From the NCBI RefSeq assembly GCF_030272615.1, contig NC_081408.1, forward strand, positions 761,974,673-762,038,672: a stretch of 64,000 bases of DNA. The letters run 5' to 3'. The notes beneath the pieces were generated by a model that had not been told where the DNA came from, did no database searches, and was given only the letters and a program-made list of their open reading frames with translations. Each line of letters starts with the position of its first letter. Within the stretch, counting starts at the first letter, position 1. Source of the DNA: Cryptomeria japonica. Its lineage: Eukaryota; Streptophyta; Pinopsida; Cupressales; Cupressaceae. A program made the position numbers and the translations under genes. This document shows positions 43,296 to 53,391 of the stretch, one piece after another.

Positions 43296-44739
43296 TGATG
43301 AAAGAATAAGTATCCGGTAGAATACTGAGAGGGGGGTGAATCAGTATACCGAAAAACTGATACAAACTTCCCAAACTCAAACTCAATCACACAAATTAAA
43401 CTTATCAATAAAATATCATTGTCAAGATCAATACTCATAAGAATACCGATTGATTGTCATAGAAACTTAACAGTAAACAACTTTAATCTTGTAAACATCC
43501 AAATGCTTAATCATATGTAAACACACTCCATCTCTCAATGCTTCCAGTTATCATGCCTTATTAGAATAGTTAAGTAGTTAATCAAATCAACAAATAAGAT
43601 CATAACCACAAAAACATTCACCACATGACACAAATGATTATACGTGGAAAACCCAAATAGGTAAAAACCACGGTGAGATGAGACTCACGAGATAGCTATC
43701 TGAACTCTTTTGAAGTTTGCCCTATCAGGATCCAAGCTTGTTAAAGCTTTTACAATAAGTCTTGTTAAGAACTAATCCTATTAGGAATCGCCCGGTTAAG
43801 GGATTTACAAATGCCTTGATAAAAAGAAAGTACCCTGTTAGGAGTAACCTCGGTAGAAGATTTGAGAATCCAATCTAATGGACTACCTTGTTAGAGGATT
43901 TAAGAAGTAACCAAGCTTGTTAGAGCTTACCCAGTTAGGGGATTTCAATTCTACTATAATTGTTAGAAGACAACAGGTTTTTCTTGATCTGTCTGAATAG
44001 CACTACATTTGCTTAATCAGATACTTTTAAGCTTCAATCTGCCTTTACACAAACTACGGATTCATTCTCTGATTAGGCAACCACACACTCAACTGATTTC
44101 TGCCAAAACCTTTTACAAAACAACTTCGTCGACCTTAAATACAAATCAATTAGGTCGGTAACACAACAAAAACCTAATTCTCTCATAGAGATTACAAACA
44201 AATCGGTTCAAGTGTGACTATTGGATTTACATAGCAATATGCACACATTCTTCAAGAAAATTCCAACCGCTCCATGATCATCGCTTCATCAGACTTGTAA
44301 CTCATCATGTGTTTTGCATTAGATACAATCCACTTTGCTCAATCCCTAGACAAACAATCAAACGCGCCAAAATAATCTGAACTTGTCTTCATACAATGAC
44401 CACACGCGTCACCATCATTACCACTCAACATCAAATAATAAACCAACATAACCATTTCAGAAAACTTAATCAGTTAGGGTTTAACAAAAACAACTGGTAG
44501 GGTTTACCAGTTAGATAGCATAGAAAGGGTTTAACCTTATACACCGATTACTGGTTCAACTCACATACTTACATACCGGTTTACAACATCTTCCACAAAG
44601 CTCTTCCTACCGGTTACAAGACAATATCAATAATAACAACAATACCAGCAATATCATAAATACCATTACCAGTTCTATTGACATCAATGACAACGTAACA
44701 TATCATTAATGCAATCTTTATGCAATTGCCAATAGACAT
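43296..44739 (-). mobile_element. Solo-LTR-like insertion, family F
   Basis: About 1.44 kb separates GGDDNVDG from the acidic tail of the PMD gene. Read on the - strand it ends with the copia-type TGATTCACCCCCCTCTCAG and carries ACCAGG/AACAAGG words like family E (43730-43960). There are no internal genes. I could not find a clean 5-bp duplication, so both edges are approximate. Confidence 0.75.
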
Positions 44740-45400
44740 AGACATTGGTGGAGACACCAAGTCTATGAACAGAAGATGATGATGATTCTTCAGAGTCATC
44801 GAGCAGTGAGGACAAGGATGATGATGATATGTCGGAGCTAGAGGATATGCCCACTACAGAGGGGGGAAGAGGATAGGGTGGCGACAAGGATGATGATGAT
44901 CCGTAGATTCTCAGAGTGTGGATCCAGAGTCTAGAGGACGAGGTTGCCAGACTTAGGAAATGACAAGATGTTGAGCGGGAGGCATTCCACATAGACTATG
45001 GTGCACTAGAGATCGAGAGAGATCATCTCTAGAGGGAGAGAGATGAGGTAGTGAGACGGTCGCAGATGATTTTGGCTGCCTATGATCAGCATTTTGCTCT
45101 AGGTACTGATGCATGCAGACAGTCTGACAAACTCTATTACACTGCACAGGAGGATTTTTATTACCGACAAGTCTACTATGACACTGTACCTAAGGGACAA
45201 AGAGCTCCTAGCTTTAGTGAGGTTAGAGGTCATTTTGGTTCCAGTAGGACTTCTACATGGAGGACCAGCAGTGGCGGCATTATGGGTCCACTTCGACATC
45301 CAGGGCAAGATCTAGTGGGCAGGATCCACCTATTGACAGAGGCAGTGTTGGTTGAGACACTTAGATCATGTTATTTGAGCCTTGGGCTTATTTATGATTA
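44740..45400 (+). pseudogene. Acidic and coiled-coil tail of the C PMD gene
   Basis: The frame begins with an acidic run (EDDDDSSESSSSEDKDDDD, then MSELEDM). After a stop it continues as a heptad-like stretch (LEDEVARLRK, then EREAFHIDYGALEIERDHL). It then reads MILAAYDQHFALGTDACRQ and later PGQDLVGRIHLLTEAV. Large plant PMD genes often have such low-complexity acidic tails. Three or more stops show decay. Confidence 0.6.
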
Positions 45401-46609
45401 TTGTATTCAGACACATTACCATTTTTTAGTTATATATATATGATATGCAGTTTTTGTTTTTTTTGGCGGCGATCTATTATGCCTTGTTTTCTATGTATGT
45501 TGCATGATGCTATGAGTTATGCAATGCATGTCTATATGATTTATGAATAATGTTATGAATGAAATGGTTTCTACATGATTTCTATATGATTTATGAATAA
45601 TTTTATGAATGCAATGGTTATTAAACGCAATTTAAACTAGATGAATGCAACTTAAAACTATATGGATGCAATTTTAACTTTATGGATGAAACTTTTAACT
45701 ATATGGATGCAACTTTTGTTTTTGTATGAAAACACCAGAATATTATTTTAACTCAGATGTATCTTGAAGAAATGTTAGTAAAATGAAAGAAAGAAGAGAT
45801 TGATGAAAGAATAATGTTAGAAAAGAATATGATTTATAAATAAGATGAGAAATCAGCAAACTATCAATAAGCAGATGAGAATGAGAATGAAAATGATCGA
45901 ATCACGAACCTGTGTCATTTATTTATTATGCAATATATACTCATCACTGAGCCTTATTATTGAACAATGGAGCTTAGCACATTAGGGTATAAGGAACCAA
46001 GATGTAAAGATATCTCATTGAAGAAACTAACATGTAGCAGACAAGGAATGAACCCCTCCATTCAAGGAAATACACTAGGGGTTGAGGTATGTATGGCATT
46101 CAATAGCTAAATGCTCCTATCACAAACACCCAATAGAGAAATTTCCCTATAACTTCATCGGTTTACACTACAAATAGAAAACAAAGAAAAAGATAATGCC
46201 CATCGTGGCTCCTCTAGTCACTTGTGGACATCCTTGAGTAGCATAGGAACATGATCTATCGCCAAATGATAAAAGATAAAGACTGACCCAGACAAAATTC
46301 AATAACTATATTGACCTTGTGTCTTCGTTCACAGTTGCTTGATGTGATGGTTGATAATGTTTGATCTCAGAAAGTTGTGAACCCTATTTAAGAATGACAA
46401 GATAATGATCACTTGATATGGATATGATACAATCGATAAGACAGTTTGATTAGTTGATTACAAATGTTTGACTGGATAGTCGTATCCTTTGTTAACTTCA
46501 TGTGAAGCATTTGCTCGATATCTGCTAGGGTATTTGTTTCTTGCGAAAAATTTTATTGCAAGTTTTTTGATTGATTGATTTTTTATTTTTAGTTCTTTTG
46601 GGTTATTTG
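45401..46609. other. Element C region downstream of the PMD gene
   Basis: No coding motif is seen. From 45530 to 45720 there are short repeats of ATGATTTATGAATAAT and of TATGGATGCAACTTTTAAC. The rest is unique-looking. It is the counterpart of 21816-23438 in element B. Confidence 0.5.
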
Positions 46610-46890
46610 GATCGATATTTGACAGCTTTTTGAATTTTTGAAGGATTTTATATGAATGTTTTTGATTGATTTTTTCAAGACATTTTCCGGATGTTTTTGA
46701 ATTTTTGAAGGATTTTATTTGAATGTTTTTGAATTTTTGAAGGATTTTATATGATTTTTAGATTTTTTCAGGACTTCATCTGAATGTTTTTGAATTTTTG
46801 AAGGATTGTATTTGAATGTTTTTGAATTTTTGAAGGATTTTATATGATTTTTAGATTTTTTCGGGACTTTATATGATTTTTAGATTTTTC
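46610..46890. repeat. Tandem TTTTTGAAGGATTTTATATGA-type array in element C
   Basis: Six or more units of 28-33 bp contain GAATTTTTGAAGGATTTTAT, some alternating with a TTTTTAGATTTTTTC variant. It lies between IN and the PMD gene, as does the T-rich array of element B. Confidence 0.88.
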
Positions 46891-48060
46891 CCAGTTATGC
46901 CCCTAGTGTGCAAACCTATATGACATAATGCTCTGCAAAATCCATGCAGAGACAATGAATTTTTGATATGACCTATGTTAATGCAATATGCATGAAGAGA
47001 ATGTATTTCCTATTCGAACAAGGATGACTATGTTTGTTTAGCATTTTGTAATACACCAATTGAATTAGAGGTACAAAACCATTAATAGATAAGCGGTCAA
47101 TCGATCCTTAAGGTCCCTTGGAACATCCAAATTGACACACTTAGTTACTAGGATTTACAAATGGAGACACGGAAAACTTCCCCATTGGTTCTTGAAACTT
47201 TGATCTTCTTTTTCCCAAGTGTGTGCAGATGAGTTAATTCCCACTGTTGTATTCACTAAAGATCCTTAGCATCCTATATGACTAGCTACGTGGATTATTC
47301 TAACTTCAAAAGCATCCTAAATAGAGCCTCACTGCCAGCAAGCTTTTAGAGCTTCGACGAGGTTATAGACTGTAATTTCTCAAATATTGCTCCATTGCCA
47401 GCCAGCGTCCATAGCCTTGACGGAGTTACTCGCATGTTCCCATAGTCAAGATTTTTGTCGCACTTTGTATGCATGATATTTCAGTCATATATCATTGCTC
47501 TTTTGCCTTGAGATGGATATTTGGCATAACACTTTTTCCTTCTTTTTTTTGTTTTAATTTTCTTGCCTTGACTTGTAAGTAATGAAACTTACATGGGTGT
47601 GACAATTACAGCGGTGCTGAAGTAGAATTTTAGATTTTTCACTAGTCATATGATCAACTAGGTGTCTAGAATGAATTAGAGATTTTCTTAATATGTCTGA
47701 GATATAGAAATTGATACATTTTGGGTTAACAAGTCTCAAATAGTGAAATCACTACCCAACAATAAGTAAAGCGTCGTCACAGGGTAATGTTGAAAATGAA
47801 TGAAGTTAGGACCTCAAAGACTTCATGTTCGAATATCTGATAAAGGAGACGACCCTTGTTTCTCTTGAATGCAAAAAAATGATAATCTTGGATAGTTGCC
47901 TTGTTTTATTGATGCTACTATGTCTAAATGCAGAAACTATATGCCATGAAATCTGTGAATATGATGTATTTGAACAAAAGAGACTATATGTGATGCAGTG
48001 CTTTGAATAAAATGATATGCAGTGTGGAAAGTAAAACCTAAACTAACCCAGCCCTTAGAC
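46891..48060. other. Element C region between repeat array and integrase
   Basis: I see no gene here. Small open frames (47554-47739, 47825-48010) carry no motif. It is probably 3' untranslated sequence of gag-pol. Confidence 0.5.
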
Positions 48061-48066
48061 ATAATA

Positions 48067-49194
48067 TCATTTAAGGTTCATGTTGTTTATAGGGTCAGAG
48101 AGTGGATCTCCCTCCATGGTAGCCAAATTGTATGCTACATTGCCTATAATCCTTGTTATGATAAAAGGACCTAGCCAGTTAGGTTCAAACTTCCTTGGCT
48201 TTTCTTGTTCTGCTAGGTTCCTTTGGTTCTTCTTGAGAACTAGATCTCCCACTTCAAAATTCCTTGGGTGTACTCATTTATTATAAATCCTTCTCAATCT
48301 GTTCTCGTAACCTTGCAAATTATTTAAAGCAGTTTGTCTCTTTTCATCGAGCATTTCTAGCTCTTATAATCTTGCAACCTGATAGTCTTCCTCTGATATG
48401 ATGTTTTGTAAGGAGACTCTTAAAGATGGTAGTTCTATTTCAATAGGTAGTATTTCTTTTGTACCATAGACCAAGGAATATGGTGTTTCTCCTGTAGGGG
48501 TGTGTACTCATGTTTCATAAGCGTAAAGAGCGAGATTTAACTGGAGGTGCCAGTCCCGTCCTGCGTCAGTGACAACTTTCTTAAGGATCTTCAATATTGT
48601 CTTGTTTGTTGCCTCTGCTTGTCCATTGCTTTGTGGATAATATGGTGTGGAAAATCTTTGTTGTATTTGAAATTTATCACACAATTCTCTCATTTCTTGA
48701 TTTTTGAATGGACATCCATTGTCCGTCACTATGCACATGGGAATCCTGTATCGACAGATAATGTAATTAAGCATGAATTTTGATATTTTCTTTCCAGTGG
48801 TGTATGTAAGGGGAATCACCTCAACCCATTTAGTAAAATACTCAGTAGTTGTTGAGATGAATTTGTGCCCATTGGAAGAAGTAGGATTGACTTTACCAAC
48901 TAGATCCAACCCCCATTGTGAAAACGGCCATGGTGATGTAATGGGTTGAAGACCCTGTGTCGATGCATGAATGAGGTCTCCATGCATTTGACATTGTTTA
49001 CATTTTTTAACATATTTATTGGTATCCTTTTCCATAGTTGTCCAATAGTATCTAGTTCTTAACAATTTCTTTGACAATGGGGGGCCACTTTGATGCGCCC
49101 CACAAATTCCATCGTGTACTTCCTTTAGGGCAAGTTGTGCTTTATTTTCATCAAGACATCGGAGAAGGGTTCCATCAAAGCCCTTTCTATACAA
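48067..49194 (-). pseudogene. Element C integrase, core intact
   Basis: Frame 49194-48508 is open for 228 codons. It contains an H-x6-H ... C-x2-C zinc site (HDGICGAH, then CKQCQ) and a full catalytic triad: WGLDLVG, IVTDNG and NGQAEATNK, with 35 residues between the second Asp and the Glu (DD35E). A TGA follows ALYAYET. After further stops the C-terminal domain resumes at 48252-48067 (GDLVLKKNQRN, then the GPY/F motif NWLGPFIITRI), ending PINNMNLK as in element B. The order aRNH then IN and these motifs are Tat-like. Confidence 0.9.
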
Positions 49195-49631
49195 TGTGTT
49201 AGCAATAATAGTGTGTAAGGATGTCTGGCGAATAAGAGTTTCTTTTGATTTCTAGACAAATCAGGAGACATATACTAAGTATGTAAGTATGTGTATATCT
49301 CATTATACCACGAAGATTCTGGACCCACAATTGCACATACATATTCTAATGAGGGAATCCCATATGTCTGTATCATCAATTGTTCTACATTAAACTCAAA
49401 TTGAGTTTCATTATTAGGCATATTTAGTAGAGACCCTATCGTAGCCATGGCATTGGCTGCCTTGTTTTGTATCCTTGGAATCTATTCAAAAGTGATGTTA
49501 CTGAAATGTTCTTTGTAATATTATACCATTTGTTTATAAGGTAGTATTTTATCATCTTTTGTGTTATATTCATCATTGACTTGATTTTCTATCAGTTGTG
49601 AGTCACCGTAGACTTGTAATTCTTTTATCTT

Positions 49632-49905
49632 TCAATGTATAGCGGTACAAAGTCCTATGATGAGAGCTTCATATTCAGCTATATTGTTCATATAGGGAAA
49701 ATTTATTCTAAATGACTTAGGTATGGAATCACCTTGAGGGGTGATGAAAAGTATCCCAACTCCAGCTCCATGATTTGTATATGACCCATAAAAGTATAAT
49801 TTCCACATGGTAGATGTTGTCAATGTAAATATTGATTCATCAGGAAAGTCTATTAGTAGTGGGTGATTGTCTTGCAAAGGAGCCCCTGCTAACTGATCTG
49901 CTATA
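49632..49905 (-). pseudogene. Second RNase H (archaeal type, aRNH) of element C
   Basis: The frame from 49877 reads MWKLYFYGSYTNHGAGVGIL, then FRINFPYMNNIAEYEALIIG. This is the additional RNase H that Tat-lineage elements are known to carry after the canonical one. The first catalytic Asp (WKLYFDGS in the family) is Tyr here, while the Glu in AEYEAL remains. It directly follows the linker LAGAPLQDNHPLLIDFPDE. Confidence 0.85.
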
Positions 49906-50340
49906 ATCTACCTTTGATTGCCTTTATGTCCACATAATCTATATCAAACTCACTTAAAATCATGACCCACTTAGCCAATATTCAAGTCAATGTTGCTCTG
50001 CTTAACAAATATTTAAGTGGATCAAAGCGTGCTATGAGTTGTACTTTGTGACTCAGCATGTAATGTCTAAGTTTCTGCGATGTGAAAATCACTGCTAGAC
50101 ATGCTCGTTCTATAGGAGTGTACTTAATCTCATATCCAATTAAGGTTCTACTTATATAGTAGATTGTTCTTCCTTTCCTTGATCATCATGTTGTGCTAAC
50201 AAGGCTCCCAAAGATGAGTTTGTTATTGATATATATAGTAATAGGGGTTTTCCTAGAGTAGGTGGAACTAGCACTAGACTATTCAGAAGATAATCTTTTA
50301 AAGCTTGGAAAGCTTCTTGGCATTGTTATGTCAATTTGAA
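49906..50340 (-). pseudogene. Canonical RNase H (gRNH) of element C, degenerate
   Basis: The SSLGALLAQHDDQGKE stretch near 50190, then KLRHYMLSHKVQLIARF-like and IKAIKGR-IADQLAGAP stretches in shifting frames, identify the canonical Ty3/gypsy RNase H and its tether. Stops are frequent. With 49632-49905 it gives the dual RNase H arrangement. Confidence 0.75.
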
Positions 50341-51060
50341 GGTAATTCCTTTCCTGAGTAAATACTGGAACGGATGACATTTGTCTGCTAGCCATGCTAT
50401 GAATCTCCTTATGGACTGTAGTCTTCCTTGTAACCCTCTTAACTTGTTAAATGTTGATGGAGGTTGCATATCCATGATTGCTTTGACCTTTGCAGGGTCT
50501 CCTTCAATTCCTCTATTAGACACAATAAACCCTAACAGTTTTCCTGTTGTTATACCAAACACACACTTTTGGGGGTTTAGCTTGACATTGTACTGCTCTA
50601 ATTGATCAAATATATTTGCAAGGACTTCAAGATGACCTTCTCTTGTCTGTCATTTAGCTAGTAGATTGGCCACATAATCTTCCATGATGTTGTAGATCAT
50701 GTCATGGAATAGCATTGCCATGTCCCTTTAATATGTTGCTCCTGCATTTTTAAGACCAAATGGCTTAATATTCCAATAGTATGTCCCCCATGGACAAGTA
50801 AATATCATCTTGTGTTGATATGTCGATGCAATCCTAATCTGATTGTATCCTGAGAAACCATCCAGTAATGAGAGAATTTCATTCCCAGCAGTTAAGTCAA
50901 CTATCATATCTATGTTGGGTAATGGGAAATCATCCTTTGGACATGCTTTGTTTAGATCTTGGAAGTCAGTATAGATTCTTATGCTTCCTGTGGGTTTAGT
51001 CATAGGTACTAGATTGGATATCCATTCTGCATAGTCAATAGGTCAAATGAAGCCCACATC
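50341..51060 (-). pseudogene. Element C reverse transcriptase, active site lost
   Basis: Frame 51003-50728 reads GSIRIYTDFQDLNKACPKDD, FPLPNIDMIVDLTAGNEI, LDGFSGYNQIRIA and KPFGLKNAGATY, the fingers and palm of a Tat-like RT. Just after a stop, the region that should be YVDD reads YVAN (50665-50676), so both catalytic aspartates are gone. The thumb follows at 50562-50326 (GKLLGFIVSNRGIEGDPAKV, then QSIRRFIAWLADKCHPF). Confidence 0.9.
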
Positions 51061-51499
51061 CAGCAACTTTTGAAGTTCTATTTTGACCAGTAATGCAATT
51101 TGTGGATGCATCTTTCTTAGCTTTTGTTTGTATGGTTTAATTCCTAGTAGCAAAGGTAAATGATGTAACACAAATTTTGGATCCAAGCTTGGCATATCCG
51201 CATAGGACCAAGCGAAATTGATAGGATGTTGTTTGAAAAACTACATGAATTTGTCCTTTTCTTCTTGGTTTAAGGATATTACTAAGTGGATATTGTGTAC
51301 AACTTCTCCTTCTGCTATATTTACTTCTTCAGTTTCTTCCATGAGTAATGTTGAATTCTCTCTTTGAATGGGGAGGTTGTCTAACTTATTCTTTCCCTTA
51401 CGGTTATTTTGATCCATATCTTCTATTACAGAGGCGCTTGCCTCTCCAAAGTATGTTGTTCTATCAAGGTCTATAGCAAATCCTGCCTTGTGATCACCT

Positions 51500-52460
51500 T
51501 GTGGAAATCCTTCTCTGACACCAAGGAATTATGCAATAGCTTCATCATTTTCAAACCAGTCTAGAATTGGTTTTCCTTCTCGTCCCCAATCAATCAGATG
51601 TGAGTGTACAAGGGGTAACTCATCACTCCCTTTTGTCATAACAGATTCTGATAACATGCATACCTGGTTATTTGAGGGACCTGGTATATTTTCATCATCT
51701 ATAGGTGATTTGTGATACCTTATCATGTCAATTGTTCGTGGGCTAGAATCATGATTAGATAGGAATTCATATTCGTGAGAGTCTGTCTCACTTTCTATGT
51801 ATGTTTCAGCTTCCGAGGTTGTATCACTTGTCTCCTCTTGTTCTTGTATCTGATTTTGTTGTATATACGCAGGTCTGCTTTGTATGGGGGTTACCCTTCT
51901 TAAACCTGGTATAAGTCTTTGTAGTCTTTCTTCATCTGATTCATTAGCTAGAGCTTAAGTTGTTTCCCTTGGCAAAAGTATTAATAATAACCAAGGATTA
52001 GGCTCATTTACTAGTGCTAAGCCTGTGTCTATTACTACATTTGCTTGTGTGGATGTGTCAGATATTGTATTGTTGGGTGATTTCGTGCTAGATTCTTGTA
52101 GAAGTTGTCTTATATCTTCAACATCAGACTCTGCACTAGGCGATGTTGGTACTTTCTTTCTTGTTTGAGATGAAGAGGGAAACACTCATGTTGATGATTG
52201 ATTTTGAGATATGTACTTTGACAATAGCCTTGGTCTATTTAGTATATCCAATGTACGTTGTCTCGCTTCCGTTATATTTGGTACATGTTTATATCCTAAC
52301 CCTTGATTCCTTGGATTGTCATTGGGTACAATGGGTTCTAATCTTCCTTGCTTTTGTAATCCCAAGCCTGTGGTACCATAATACTCATGTTTTTGTAGCA
52401 TCTTGAATCCATCATATTGATCTAAAGGTAATCTAGGTATTGTCATGTCATCTTCTTCTC
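51500..52460 (-). pseudogene. Element C PR-RT linker with G-patch-like motif
   Basis: Frames 52446-52186, 52185-51955 and 51726-51529 make a long linker between protease and RT. The first contains FKMLQKHEYYGTTGLGLQKQ, then GRLEPI, and later NQGLGY (about 52288-52400). This Gly pattern is that of a G-patch, a nucleic-acid-binding motif known downstream of some retroviral and plant retroelement proteases. The rest is Ser/Asn-rich and acidic (SAESDVEDIRQLLQES). The position fits a fused PR tail. Confidence 0.6.
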
Positions 52461-52779
52461 TGTATATCCAGTGATTGACATCTTCATTCAGAGATTCTTC
52501 GTGTAAATCACCCCACCTAATGAAAGAGCATGAATCTCAGTATCTAACTATTTCTTTTCCTTTGTCTTGTTTCATTACTGCATTTTGAGGTTTCCCAAAA
52601 GACCTAGGAGATAGAGGCAACTATTTTCCATCTGAAGTACTTGAAATAGAGTATTCCCCTCAACCAATATCTTTTATCTGCAAAGAGGATGTTGTAGGCA
52701 CATTATTTTGCATTTTTGTGATTGTTAATTACTATGTTTGTGTAGTGAGAGGTGTTGCTTGATTAATTGGTACCTGGTT

Positions 52780-53373
52780 AACCACACTTGCCTTTAAGTG
52801 ATTACAATGTTGGAATGGATTTGGATCACCCTTTATGGTGATTTCAATGTCATTGTATGGGAATTTGATATATTGATGAAATGTTGATGGTACAGCCTAC
52901 ATGGTGTGAATCCATGGGTGACCCAATAACATGTTGTATCCTAGTTCTTTGTCCAACACTTGGAAAGTAACCTCTGTTGTTATAGGTCCTATTTGCACTG
53001 GTAGTGTAACTATACCTTTTGAGGGATTCTCTTCATCATCATATGCTTTGATGTTTATTCTCTTCAAAGAAACAATGTGAAGGTCAGAATATCCCAATTC
53101 CTTAACCAGTTTTAATGTACAAATATTGAGACCGGCTCCTCCATCTATAAGTACTCTTCTGATTCTTCTCTTATGTATGTAAACTTATAGATGTAATGGG
53201 TCATTATGGAGAATTCTATCACTAGGAATATCTTGTTTTGTGAATGCAATGCGAGTACCCCATGTCAAATTCCCTACCATAGATTGGAAGGCATTTTCGT
53301 TTATATTTTTGTCCACTACTGAATCTTGAAGTGATTTGTCTAGTATAGCTTTATGAGTTGGTGATATATGCAA
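52780..53373 (-). pseudogene. Element C aspartic protease
   Basis: The segment MHISPTHKAILDKSLQDSVV (from 53373) precedes the active-site loop VLIDGGAGLNICT (DGG at 53137-53145). It continues LKRINIKAYDDEENP, then TLPVQIGPITTEVTFQVLD, then YNMLLGHPWIH near 52900. D-G-G in place of D-S/T-G matches element B, so it is a family trait. Stops near 53185 and 52896 break the frame. Confidence 0.83.
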
Positions 53374-53391
53374 TAGTTCAAAGAGTGATAT

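Noticed and set aside
43296-44739. Claiming a target duplication for the family F insertion
   Set aside because: No pentamer pair fits together with TG...CA ends, so the edges were left approximate.
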